The position numbers were made by a program, and so were the translations under genes. The notes below the pieces were generated by a model, which was not told the DNA's origin, did not search any database, and was given only the letters and a program-made list of their open reading frames with translations. From Gigaspora rosea (Eukaryota; Glomeromycota; Glomeromycetes; Diversisporales; Gigasporaceae): a stretch of 64,000 nt of DNA. Positions 43,712 to 56,058 of the stretch are shown piece after piece. The stretch covers positions 62,357-126,356 of the forward strand of contig QKWP01000520.1 in NCBI GenBank assembly GCA_003550325.1, in the 5' to 3' direction. How positions within the stretch are numbered: the first letter of the stretch is position 1; each line of letters starts with the position of its first letter.

Positions 43712-44354
43712 TCCCTTAGATTGTAGTAAAACACAGGCAAATTTGCCTGCGTTTTTGCACTTTTTTAGCTCTGATTTACTTTTTAAAATACTAAAATAAT
43801 TAAATAAAACTTTGTACAATTATATTTGAAAATAAGGATTACTTTTTTGCAAAATTAGTTTTTATATTATAAGAAAATAAATTATAGTTACATATAAGCT
43901 AAAAATAGATAATTTTAAGAAAAAATTTTTTTAAAAAATTTTATTACAATTTTTCTGCGATCTTATTTAGTTTTAGTTTTAGAACTATAGTTCTTAAGAC
44001 AATATTGTAGTTTATATAAAGGATGACAACTTTCATTATTGCAACTTTAATGATTTACTTGTAAAAATTAAGACTTGTATTAGAAGTAAAGATTTTTTTT
44101 ATAAACGGGAACATATAAAATTTGAAAAAATCTAAAGAAAAATTTTAATAGTAAAAATGCCAATACAAGAACTTTAAACATTTATTATATTAAAGTTTTC
44201 TAATGATTTTAAAAAAATTTTATAACAAAGTTACTAAAACAAAACTTAAAGAATATTTTTTACTTAGAAAAGATATGGCTAAAATCAATATTTAAAATTT
44301 TATTAAAAATTTTAAAATACGCAGGCAAATTTGCCTGTGTTACAATCTAAGGGA
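43712..44354 (-). mobile_element. TA-flanked TIR element TCCCTTAGATTGTA, copy 2
   Basis: Reverse-complement partner of 42010-42634, with TA at 43710-43711 and 44355-44356. The two copies lie about 1.1 kb apart in inverted orientation and could form a large hairpin or be an assembly and polymorphism hotspot. Confidence 0.72.
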
Positions 44355-44661
44355 TAGTGTAGTCACCAAAAAGAGGTTATTTTTACGCGGTATAGTGATC
44401 GTTATATTTGATCAAATATGTATATCACATGTGCATTACACAGGCAATAAATTGCATATGCAAAAAAATGATTAATCTCTACTATAATTATCATTTTCTA
44501 TTATAGTTTACAGTAAAAAATTTTAAATCCGGCCTTCAAATTTATGGATCATGTGAGTAATTTGGAAATTATATCAACCATGTTAATTTTACTAAATATA
44601 CTGTACATATTTGATTAAAAATAATAATAAAAATAGAAAATCAGCGTGACTTTATATCATC

Positions 44662-45425
44662 TAGGGTTTGCAACGGGCCGGGCCAAACCCGGTAATTTGT
44701 GGGTTGGGCCGGGTCTGGGCCGAGCTTGGGCCCAAATTTTAAGCCTGTGATTAATTGGGCCGGGCTTGGGTTGGGCTTGTAAAATAATGGGCCGGGCCCG
44801 AGTTTTATAAAGAGGCTTGATAAAACCCGGCAATACCCATTAAAAATATGTAGTTTTTACTAGTTATAGGCCTATTGTATTTAAATTAGATATTAAATTT
44901 TATTTCTTTTTAAACTATAATTTTTTTAATTTAGGTTAGCTATTTTTATAATTCTTGAAATACCTAATAAAAATTAACCAAATAATATTCTAGTTAATTT
45001 GGTAAAGTGTGTATGTAATTTTTAGCATAATATATCAAGAATATATATTTTAATAATTAAGTTATTTGGAAAATATAATTATCTTAGTGTCTCAAATCAA
45101 AAATTGATAGTTGTCAAGTTGCCAACTAATCAATGATAATTTTATTGGACAATTAATTGATTGTTAATGATTAATTAATTAGTAATATTATTTGCAAATT
45201 ATGGATTGAGCCAGGCTTGTTGGGCCGGGCTTGGGTTGGGCCAGGCTTAGGTTGGGCGGGCTTGGGTTGGGCCAGGCTTGGGTTGGGTTGGGTTGGGCTG
45301 GGCTAAGCTTGGGCCGGGCTTGGACTTATATTTCAAACCCGTAATGAATTGGGCTGGGTTTATATTCTACGGGCCGGGCTTGGGTTTAGATGAACCCAGC
45401 CCAACCTGGCCCATTGAGAACCCTA
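44662..45425. mobile_element. hAT-type element, GGGCCGGGCTTGGG array
   Basis: TAGGGTTTGCAACGGGCC faces inverted GGCCCATTGAGAACCCTA, with the exact 8-bp duplication ATATCATC (44654-44661, 45426-45433). GGGCCGGGCTTGGG words fill both ends and give a GC-rich island in AT-rich DNA; the centre (44850-45190) is AT-rich. The G/W/P-rich open frame at 45278-45466 is array translation. It is nested inside the GGCATGCC element and so is younger. Confidence 0.87.
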
Positions 45426-45617
45426 ATATCATCACAATACTTTGGTCCTACCTGTTATTTCAGTGATATTACTTCTGACATGCTGACCAATCAAATACGA
45501 CATATATATCACATGACTAGGCATGTCTAACGGCCAAGCGGCATGCCTATAGGCATGCCTCCAAGGCATGCCCAAAAGGCATGCCCGTGCTCCTGTGCCT
45601 CGAACCCTAGTCCTATG

Positions 45618-46562
45618 ACTGATATTAAAACTGGTTTAAATTATTAATTAATATATATAAATGTAATACTAGCCATATAGTTGATTGCTAATATGTTACA
45701 CACGGTTATAGTAACCACAGTTACAAATTTTTTAACCCTTTAAAAAATATTATTTATAAATATTTTTAACTTGTATATTAATAAGTATTGTATCACTATT
45801 AGTAAAACAACTTTATCATATATTATTATAATTAACTATATAGTAAACTATAATTCTAATTAGCCAATTTGATAATTGACCAATTATATAATAGCTCTTT
45901 ATCAAATAATAAATAGAGGCATACTTTTTGGTTAAAAGGCATGCTCTAATAATAATAAATTTGTAAATAAGAAAAGTGATACTACCAGTAACAAGTATAT
46001 TTAACGTCGTATAGAAAACAGAAAGTGGTACATTTTTTAATTCAAATATATACTGGTACAAGTTACTATTTTAATAAATACCCTGAATTTAAAATCCGTA
46101 ATCTAATGCCTTTTATCATAAAATCCTGCTTTTTTTTTGTTGATTTTTAAAACACTTGCAATGTTTATTCTTTTTTGGTGGGATCTACTTATCCCATGGT
46201 TTTAAGTACTATTTACTCTATTATTTGTTATTCGACCTATTTACTATTTACTATTTACTCTTTACTATTTACTCTTTAATAGCAAATTTCGAATCTATTA
46301 CTGGTTCGTATCCACTTAACAACTTGGCGCAAAGAGCAATTTCATTTATTCTTTAGGTTTCCTTCCATTTTTACAAAGTGTTCTGAGCTAAGTTTGCATA
46401 TTTATTTTCAAAAATTTATGGTTTTTGTTTTTTGTCGTTTTAGATTTTTTAATGGGTTGATCATCGATCGACAAAAACTATAGCGAAAGGGTGAAAGAGA
46501 GTTTGCTGATCTTTTCTAAATATTGTACTTGGTAAAACACAGATGTGTATGTATGTACATTT
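45618..46562. other. AT-rich sequence, nothing recognised
   Basis: Short TTTACTATTTACTC repeats lie at 46238-46280. ORFs at 45816-46061 and 46156-46356 have no supporting features. Confidence 0.4.
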
Positions 46563-46798
46563 TATATATTATAACTATAACTTTTATATATCATAAGATT
46601 TAAGTAAAAATTTTATAGATGTTATATATCATAAATGTTAAATAAAAATTTTTATATAAATGTTATATATTAATAAATTTTATATATTATAACTATAACT
46701 TTTATATATCATAAGATTTAAGTAAAAATTTTATAGATGTTATATATCATAAATGTTAAATAAAAATTTTTATATAAATGTTATATATTAATAAATTT
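46563..46798 (+). repeat. Perfect 118-bp tandem duplication
   Basis: Units 46563-46680 and 46681-46798 appear identical. The AT-rich unit contains GTTATATATCATAAATGTTA. It is a recent duplication or an assembly artefact. Confidence 0.8.
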
Positions 46799-46949
46799 TA
46801 TATATCAGATATATAGTTATGTAGCCTTTGTGTTTTATAAAATTTAAATAAATTTTTATATAAATTTTAAGAAAAGGAATAGTTAATATCTCAAAATTTT
46901 ACTAGAGTAACTCCTGTTGTATTTTTAATTAAAAATGCTTCTCTTGTAA

Positions 46950-47587
46950 GGGAAGTGCAGTAAATTACGTAATTAGGGTTTACATAGGTCCTGACCTCCC
47001 CCCTAGTGATAGGACTATCGACCAATCAAATTTTATAATATTTAAAAAAAATTCCAAAACATCTTTGACCTGAAAATAAGTTACCCCATAATCGACAAAA
47101 GTTGCTACATAGTAAAGTCTAAACTTTACTAAGCAAATCGAAAAAATCGATTAAATAACCTTATTCAGCAGATCAAAATACACTTACTATAAAATTTTCA
47201 TAAGCATTGGAGAATTTTTTATTAATTGACTTTTGATTTTTATATTTGACGGAAAAATTAAAATTTTTTAAAAAAATATATTCGCCCTACAATTAACAAA
47301 TGTTGCTACATAGTAAAGTCTAAATTTTACTAAGCAAATCGAAAAAAATCGATTAAGTAACCTCATTCAGCAGATCAAAATACACTTATTACAAAATTTC
47401 ATAAGTATTGGAGAAGTTTTTATTAATTAACTTTTGATTTTTACGTTCGACGGAAAAATAAAATTTTTTAAAAAAATATATTTGATAAACACTTCAATAT
47501 CATTGGCTATTTAGACTATATATATATATAGGATGTGATAGATGGCGGACCCCCCTCTAGGAAATTACATGATTTACTGCACTTCCC
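46950..47587. mobile_element. PIF/Harbinger-like element, GGGAAGTGCAGTAAAT ends
   Basis: GGGAAGTGCAGTAAATTACG faces inverted CATGATTTACTGCACTTCCC, with TAA on both sides (46947-46949, 47588-47590). Inside is a tandem duplication of about 200 bp (GTTGCTACATAGTAAAGTC at 47101 and 47302). That core resembles the core of the hAT-type element at 20487-21961. No ORF. Confidence 0.7.
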
Positions 47588-47590
47588 TAA

Positions 47591-48312
47591 TTTTACTCCT
47601 AATACTAGCTTTAATTCTAACTCTAACTTTAATTATAACTTTATTTTTATTTTAACATTTACTTATTTGACCCTTAATATATTTTTATATTTATTATCAT
47701 TATATACTATTATTTAAGGTAGGGTATCGTATGTCACATTACACATATATAATTTCATGCAGATCACAGAACTCAGCCCTTATAAAAGATCACACAAACT
47801 CATGATCTTTAAAAATTTTCGCAACGATTTAATACTATCAAAAAACACTGTTTTTTTATCGTTCAAGGCTCATACACTTAATAGTAAGTCGTTTTCTATT
47901 AGCAAGTTGGGTTAAAAAAGGGTTTATTTAGAAGTAAGGCGAAGTTAACTTTGTGCATCTGGCTTCAAAAGTGTGCATCCCAAGCAAACTTTATTAAAAA
48001 ATAATTTTTTTATAAAAAATTTAATAGATAACGATTTCAATCACTTGTTTACAATTAATTATATTGCGAAAAACTATCATGTTTAGGAATTTTTGGAAGT
48101 TAGCTAGAAACTTTTTGTAAAAAAAGCGTTTATTAATAAATCTATTTATAGATTAAATGACATGGGTGATGGTCTATTAAGATAGTTATAAAAATTTAAT
48201 TGTAATTAATTGTAATGCGTATTATAAGTGTAAAAAGCATTTTTTTATAAGAATTTATTATTATATTAGTAAAAATTGGTTAAAGTAAATTAAGATTGTT
48301 ACAAGTCAAAAG
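47591..48312. other. Non-coding AT-rich sequence
   Basis: Contains CTAACTTTAATTCTAAC-like loose repeats at 47598-47640. No gene; the ORF at 47535-47717 crosses a transposon boundary. Confidence 0.4.
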
Positions 48313-49349
48313 TAGTGATTGTAGTCGATTTAGTCATAGTCAATAAAATCGACTTAGTCGACTAAGTTGACTGATTTTTTAAAAGATCGACTTAGTCGAG
48401 TCGATAATGTAACCAATCAAAATGCATCAAATATTATATCAAATATGTATTTTATATTGCACCGATATTATAATCCAGAAAAATCATACATAGGTTTATT
48501 AAAAATTATTAATGTCTGATTTCCAAGACAATAATACAAAAGCAATGCTTTAACTTCTCTAGATCTTAGTAAGAACAAATTTGGTTTTAAACGAAGTAGA
48601 TACTAATAATTTTATTTTTGCTAGCCAGATAGCAAGACTGTTGGTAATATTAACAATGAGTTTTTATCCTTCCTTTAAGAAATAGTTTAACCGGTACTTT
48701 AACACTTGGTTTAAAGATTATAGTTACTTTTGAAATTTATAGTAGCACGATTAATGCATCGATTATAGTACAAATTTTACAAAAGTCTGCACATTATTAC
48801 GACTAAAACTTGAACCAGCTGGGGAAGAATTATTATTATTAGAAACAATTAAATCCTTCTATACAAATATTATATATCTCAACCTTTCGTTTTTTAAGTT
48901 TTCTTCACAACTTTTAGAGCTTATTGGTAATTTACAAAAACTTCAATTTCTCACTTTATGAGGAATGTCTGTTCAACAAAGTATTTGTAGACCGAACATA
49001 CAATTTATTATTTTTTTGATTAAATAGTAACTTGTATAATACTGAATCAATATTATTCAAATTTATTTAAATAAATTTATTTTAGCCAATATCTTACAAT
49101 ATACCAAAAGGTTTGTATTATATTTTGACCAACAAATACCAAAGCTAACCCAAAATGCTAGTTATCTACCCCAAAACACTGCATCAATATGCATAATTAT
49201 TTAAAAGTATTATTTTTTTTTATCAAAGATTCGTATAATGATTAGTGATACACATTTTATAATAATATGCATGAATGCGCAAGATTGAAGAATCATGTGC
49301 ACGCATGAAATCCACCTCTAATAATGATAAAGCCCAAAGTTTCATATAT

Positions 49350-49418
49350 GGGGTGAAGTCAATAGAAATGGGACAAATCTATTTAATAAATTTGTTCCAT
49401 TTCTATTGACTCCACCCC
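49350..49418. mobile_element. 69-bp hairpin MITE, copy 1
   Basis: GGGGTGAAGTCAATAGAAAT pairs with ATTTCTATTGACTCCACCCC across a tiny loop. The 4-bp duplication ATAT (49346-49349, 49419-49422) is confirmed by the empty site in hAT copy 1. Confidence 0.85.
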
Positions 49419-49442
49419 ATATGCTTTAGAACATTCTGCTTA

Positions 49443-49972
49443 GCGGCATCCATAAATAACGTTATACAAGAGGGGGGTTGGACGAACGATAACGTTTTTC
49501 TCAATAAGTAGGGGGGGTCAAAAAAATATAATGTAATTTTTTTAGAAAAAATTGGCTAAAACTTGAACCAGTGGTCCAAATTTAATGACTTTGGTGCCAT
49601 TCGATTCATCTCAGTGAGAGGAGTCGAATGGTACCATTTCATTTCATTTGGATTACTAGATCAATTTTTATTGGCCAAATACTATTGGTTATTATGTTTT
49701 CTTATAAAATTACCAAAAAATCAATAGTTTTTTGTGAATAACTATTGATCCAGTAATCCAAATGAAATGATTTTGGTATCATTGGATTCGTCTCACTGAG
49801 ACGAATCGAATGGTACCTAAATCATCCAAATCGGATAACTGTGTCACAATATATTCAAGTTTTTGTAAAATTTTATATATAAACATACGGATTTTGAAAA
49901 ATTTTTTTATATAGTAGGGGGGGGTCCAGCGCTACTATGAGAGGGTACATAACGTTATTTATGGATGCCCCC
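49443..49972. mobile_element. PIF/Harbinger-like element with TTA duplication
   Basis: GCGGCATCCATAAATAACG faces inverted CGTTATTTATGGATGCCCCC. TTA flanks it (49440-49442, 49973-49975), verified against hAT copy 1. Its core (49555-49870) contains two GGTACC-centred palindrome units like those at 11770-12430. Confidence 0.85.
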
Positions 49973-50600
49973 TTATTATTATGAATGATAATATGTATGT
50001 CTTTTTTTGAAAAAATGTGCATTTGTAATTAGAGCTTATTTGAATTTTTTTTTTCTAGATGCTATTCCCTGGAACGCCAAGTAGGCGTACTTAGCTTATC
50101 CGAATTGGATGTGTATTTACATTGGCTTTATATTTTGAATTAGGTAATTGGTATTTCGAAGAAGCGATTTCTTAAAAATAGTTAGAATGTTCAAATTAGA
50201 GCATTTAGACTTGTGTGATTTCAAGTGATTTTTCATTGTTTGAATAATAAGAAATCCCTGACATTGTATAAGTCTGTATGCTCTAGTTCAAATATATGCA
50301 TCTTCAAAGAAATTTCATTGTTTTAACAATAAAAATTTTTAAAAAATGCACAATCATGTTTTTTACTCTTTGTATATACTATACATAAAATATTCGCATA
50401 TTTTTTTTTAACCTTTGACAGTCTTGTCGGTACCTTTATTAAATAGATACTTGATACATAATATAACTAAATTAATTATTTATATTTATTCTATCTATTT
50501 ATCTTATAGCAGGTCCGGCATCACCCGAATACTTCGTGAGCACCTTGATGCGACCTGTCGCACTGCCTCACTGATGAGACAGACAACTTTGTCAGCCCTG

Positions 50601-53600
50601 TCACAGGCCAAACCAAAATGGATAATTTCCATTCTTTATAAAGTCCTCAATCATGGTTTCCCACTTCCTTTCGACATTAATTTCCTTACTTCCTCTAGGT
50701 CTTGACTCTTCTATCTGAACCGTTTTACTTTCCTTTGGCAAGTCACGCGATCTTTTCTGTCCATTTCTATTATCAGGTTTCTTTCTCTTGATCTTTGGGC
50801 TAATACTGTACCTTCTCCTTTTTCCCATATTGAGAGCATTTTACAACGCTCTAACCATATGAAATCAAAGAAACCATTCCTCCATATGTAAACAAAGCTT
50901 CTAAAGCAGTTGTTCCACTCTTTTTTTGTTGCCATATATTCTCGCAGAACTCTACTAACTTTTGCTGTACACAGACTCTTTATATAACCTATACGCATCT
51001 CATTACGTTCATTTTCTGTAGCTGGTAGTAGAATGTCTCTAAAATCGTATAGACTTAATCACTTCTTCGTTTCATCCGACAGCTTCTGCCATACTGCTTC
51101 TGTTGCTACCACTTCAATATTATACCACAAGAAACTGTATGCATCACACTCTGCCAAATGCTCTAAAGTCTCCGGCACTTCTTTCATACATGCAATACAG
51201 TTGGATGATATATAGATATCGGGTCTTCTTTTTTTTAACACCTCTAGCACTGGCAACTCATTAAAAAAAACCTTGTACCAGAAGGCCAATCTTTTGCTTT
51301 TCTTCAGGGTTGTGCATCTAATGCCCGTAAAACCTTTCAGAGTTGACCAAAATAACTGCCAATTATATTTTTCCTCACTTCCTTCTTGTTCGAAGCCTTG
51401 AACTACCTTCGATTCGCGCCATCTTGCGTCATTTTTGGCGTTAAAAACTTTCCTTAGAAATGCTCTTGTTCCTAACTCAACTCTATAATGCTTCCATCGT
51501 AAAGGACATTTAATCCACTGATTGTATTCTGGTGTCCCTATACTTGTTCCTCCTTCCGTTCCTTCTTTTGCTAAAGCGTCCGCCTTGTCATTCCACCTAT
51601 CTTTGCTATGACTCTTTATCTTCTCTAACTGTAGCTCTATACCTTTCGTCTTTACCATATCTTTGATTTTGATTAACCAATCAAAATACTTTTCTTTCAG
51701 CCACTTTTTCCCTTCACGAAGTTCTAAATTTCTGCTCAGACCTGCTATTGCTCCTAAACTATCTGTTCTAATTACTATTTTTCTATTACTAGGCACTGTC
51801 AACAAAGCTAGCCAAATTGCTACCAATTCCGGCTTGGTTGAAGACGGCCATGCTTCTACTCTACACATGCCTTTTGTTAAGCATAACTTCCCTTCATTAT
51901 CCACCTGAACCCAACCAGCTCCCATTTTATTTCCACCTTCTACAGACCTTAACGACCCATCTGTATAAAAAACTACTACATTACTATCTCGTTCTCTATT
52001 ACTTTGGAGCTGTTGTTCAAGTGTTTCCTCCATTTCACGTCCCACCTTTTGCTGCCTAATCATCCCTACATCAATATCTTCTATCACCACGTCTTCTGCA
52101 ATATGTTCTTTCTCTTTTGATATTGGCGCTTCTGGACGTACCATTTCTTCTAACATATCTGTTGGTATCAGACACACACGCTTCCCTTCTTTAACTACTG
52201 GCCTTGGTAAGCATGATAAAATCCTAGACTTCGTTAACCATTTCGCACTCTCAGAGCTTCCACTTTCTTCTTGCCTTTCCAAATACTGTAAACTTTTACC
52301 AGGACTTTTTCCAAGCGAGTTTGTGTCTTCTACCATTCTCCAATTTTCTGTTAAGACCTTATACTTCCTTTTTTCTATGATTCTCTTTACTACCGGCTCG
52401 TTCTCTTTTCCTCTAAGCAAGATCCACTCCTTCTTTCTGTTATCACGTGACACTTCTTTTTTTGACATCTTTAGTGTGTACATACTGTTTGCGTCTCCTA
52501 TCCATTCCTCTTTAACCGTTCTTCTATCTTCGTTTTGCAAAAGTTTACTTTCAACTACTGTAAACCATTTGGGCCTTTTCCCTCTTCGGACTCTATCTCT
52601 TGCCAACATAACTTGTTGCCACGTTAACATGTTTTTACCACTCTGGTCTAGCAACTGCTCTACAAAGAATATACCCGTATCCTGTAGTCCACTTATCAAA
52701 TTCCTACTTCCCTTTTCTTCCTGGAGCAAATTTCTGATCGGATATTTTCCTCCATATATACCCCACCAATTTTCATCAAAACCAAAACTGACTTTTAACT
52801 CTCTTGCTTTGACTAACACTCAACATGCTAGATTGCCTTTCCATAACTGTTGAAGCTCCTTATCTTCCTCGCTCTTCCACTCCATATCTACTAATCCCAC
52901 ATTAAGCAAACCTTGCTTTATTCTAATGTGTGCTAGCTTCAACACTATCCCATCATTGTTCAGCCGATTTTGCAATGCCGAAATCTGCTTAATACACAAC
53001 TCCTGCTCCAACAATTTACATTCCATCATTCCTCTGTGGAATATAATGTAATTTCCAGCAGTTCTCGCCATTCCTATTTTGTTTTTGACTAATTGAAGGT
53101 ACGGTTGCTGTATTTTTTGCAGTGCCGTCTTGCTTAGGTTTGATACTTGTAACATATAACATAATTTTGGTATCAAATATATATTATTCACATAAATCAG
53201 TTGACTAATCGTCATTTTCTTCCATCTTAACGTTAAGGCTGTTTGTCTTATTATCTCCTTTGCTTTATCCTTAACTAGCGACTCTTTTAGTCTTCCATTC
53301 AACCAAATTCCTAACATTCTAACAACTGTATTCTTTTTCGCTGCCTTGATAACTATCCTATTAATTTGAATATCTTCGCTTTCCTCTTTCTTTCTTTTAT
53401 TCATCACCAAAAGCTTGCATTTGCTCTCATTTAGCTGTATATCATTGATTACAAAAAACTCATTTGCAATTGCTAAAATTGACTTCATTTCTTCTTTACT
53501 CTTCCCTAACCACGTTGTATCATCGGCATACACTATCGCAGCTTGTTTTACTCTTTCTACGCACCATGTACCTCTTCTACTATCTACCGGAATTTTAACT

Positions 53601-56048
53601 TCTGCAATATACCCAAGTCCTTCTTCTTCTTGTACTTTACACAGTAATGGATCATAAAATACTCTCCACATCAAAGAAAACAGAACCTCTCCCTGATCTA
53701 TTCTGTTTTCTGCCACAAACGGACTTGTTAAGCCTTCCTTCGTTATCACTCGCATTTGTCGTTTATCGAACATACTTAATACAAAGCCAATCGTTTTTTC
53801 AGGGACCTTTATTCTTCTTAATGCTAATTGCAGCATTTCCAAGGATACCGAGTCATATGCTTTCCGCATATCTTGAAATACTATTCACATTTCCTTGTTC
53901 TTTTCTTTCATATCTTCCATCAATGCGTTTATTATCTGCACCGGCTCTTCCGTCGAACATCCCGGAAGTGCAGCAAAATTTTGACCTTTCAGAATATTAT
54001 TTTCCTTTATAATTTTTGTTAATCTATTCGTTATGATTTTTGTAATACACTTTCTGAAGGTTTCTAACAAGGCTATTGGTCTTACGTTACTAAGGCTTAA
54101 TCCCCAGTCTGTATCCTTTGGTATCGCATACAATTGCGCAATTTTCCATTTATCTGGTACATCTCCTTTACTCCAACATAAATTTGCAAACCGCCTGAAA
54201 ATTTCTTGTGTCTCCTTACTCCCATTTTTAAGCAAAATGTAACTTCTGGTGCTGTCGCTGTTTTAATTCCTTTAAGCATCTGGTCTCATTCGCTTTTGGT
54301 AATTTCTTCTTCGAGTCCGATATACCACTCCTCCTTGACATAATCTTGCGGCTTGTATACGTTTTTCCATTTCCCCTCTAATAATTCCTTATTTACATGC
54401 CTTTTCCTAAATTGCCTCTGAAAGTGTTCTTTTGTCTCCAATAATACTTTATCTACATCACTAACTAGTCTGCACTCTCTATCCTTTTCAATCAACAGCC
54501 TGTCGATTTGTACATTTTTAAAAGGTTTTTCTAACAGACTCGCCAACATTTTCCCTTGTTCATTGACGATCTTTACACACCGTGCATCTACTGCCTCTTC
54601 GATCTTTAACCTTTTTTCTTGTTCCTGTTCTTCTATCTACCTTGCCTTGATTAGCTTCCACCAACCTTTCATATCTTCCACGTGTTCGTCTTTAACTGTA
54701 CTCCCTATGTGTGGAATTAAAGTTCCTAATCTCTCATTTATCTCTTGTATTGCCAATTAATTTTTTCCTGCACCTCTCTTTCTAAATATGAATCTCTATA
54801 TTTTCTCAGTATCCTTACAAGTTTGCTGATTTTTATTACTTCTTGGTGCAACTGTGATCGTAAATTCTTAGCACTTTTGCTTGCTACAGTATTGGATATC
54901 TTTTTATATGGGATGTTTTTATTTGCAGCATATATTATACTATCTGAAATTGCATCCCACACTTTATTTATTAGCTGTTTACTATCATGGTATGCTTCCT
55001 GCTCTTTTAAATATTTTATACTTGGTGTTTTCTCGATTGTTTGTTGCAGGTCTGCTCTGAAACTTTCCCAATCTTCTCTACTCGCTTTTTCATACTCGTA
55101 CACCTTTCTCACGTACTTCTTCTTCCTGTTATGAGCTGCAGTATTTACTTTTAAAAACTCACTTAGTTTTACCTCCACTAATACGAATTCATGATCACTG
55201 CCTGTTATACAATCAGCTTCTTGTATCTCTGCCTTCTTAAGCCCATTGAACAAATCGCCAAATATCCATATCATATCAATTCTTGATTTACTTTCATTCC
55301 TTGCCCAAGTATATGCTATCTTGTTTGGATTTAGCTCCCTAAATGTATCGTAAAAATTTTGGTTCTCTAACCATCGGTATAACGGCAGCTGTTTTTTTCC
55401 TGCCCTTTCTTCCCCCTCCAAACCAATCCAATACTTCATCCAGTACGTGATTAAAATCTCCTAATATAATAAACTGCATTACTGGTTTTCTCTGTATGTA
55501 TCGTTTCACTATATATTGCTGTATGTTTTTGGTTTGTTCTTTGTCATTCGGAGGGATATATACAATAATGATCACTATCTCTAATTGCCTAAACAATAGT
55601 GATATTTCTATTATGTACTCTGTAATTGCTCGGGGCTTTGCAACATGTACACCCCAATCTTTCCTTATTAATACTCCAATTCCTGATCCCTTCTTTTTCT
55701 TAGCATCCGCATCTGCCCAAAAATTCAGATACTGTCTATCTTTTCCAACCAGCCACTTTGCTTCCTAATTTGAACGTTTGTCTTTACAATCCCGACTACA
55801 CTAATTTCCTCTTCTTCTGCCCAATCCAATAATGCTTCCATTCTATAACTATTCTGATTTTTCAGCCCATTAATGTTATGACATGCTATTCTAAATTCCA
55901 TTTTGCATTTATCCTTGACCATATTAATAATTTTCTTCTCATATTGTTCTTTACATCTCCTCTTTCCTTTACTCCTACCACCTTCCTCCTCCTCTGTCCT
56001 TCGTTTAGACAGCTCCACCGGCCTGTCTTCATCCATTGGGATGCCCAT
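50601..56048 (-). pseudogene. LINE ORF2: endonuclease, reverse transcriptase, RNase H
   Basis: Minus strand in order. The EEP endonuclease has FRIACHNINGLKNQ (about 55880), FIILGDFN (about 55470), a SRIDMIW motif (about 55280) and GSDHEFVLVEV (about 55190). The reverse transcriptase has RPIALLETFRKCITKIITNR (about 54090), RKAYDSV, IDQGEVLFSLMWRVFYDPLL, catalytic YADDTTW (about 53530) and LNESKCKLLV. RNase H has YTDGSLRS (about 51970), KPELVAIWLAL, TDSLGAIAGL, and KSHSKDRWNDKADALAKEG (about 51590). A C-terminal CIACMKEVPETLEHLAEC looks like a CCHC-type finger. In-frame breaks occur at about 54285, 53880, 52819 and 51059, so it is not expressible as one protein. Intact, it would perform target-primed reverse transcription. 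Confidence 0.93.
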
Positions 56049-56058
56049 GGCAACAATC

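Larger units (their letters stand above)
41902..45609. mobile_element. hAT-type element, GGCATGCC array, with nested elements
   Basis: The ends TAAGGTTCGAGGCACAG and inverted CTGTGCCTCGAACCCTA are flanked by the exact 8-bp duplication GTCCTATG (41894-41901, 45610-45617). GGCATGCC/GGGCATGCC words cluster at 41920-41995 and 45520-45590. Inside are two copies of a TA-flanked element (42010-42634, 43712-44354), a FAR1-domain fragment (43300-43572) and another hAT-type array element (44662-45425). Confidence 0.85.

Noticed and set aside
45278..45466. W/G/P-rich open frame in GC-rich DNA
   Set aside because: Translation of the GGGCCGGGCTTGG array inside a hAT-type element.
51663..52853. Plus-strand open frames of 80-176 codons
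   Set aside because: Antisense shadows of LINE ORF2, whose minus-strand RNase H domain is clear.
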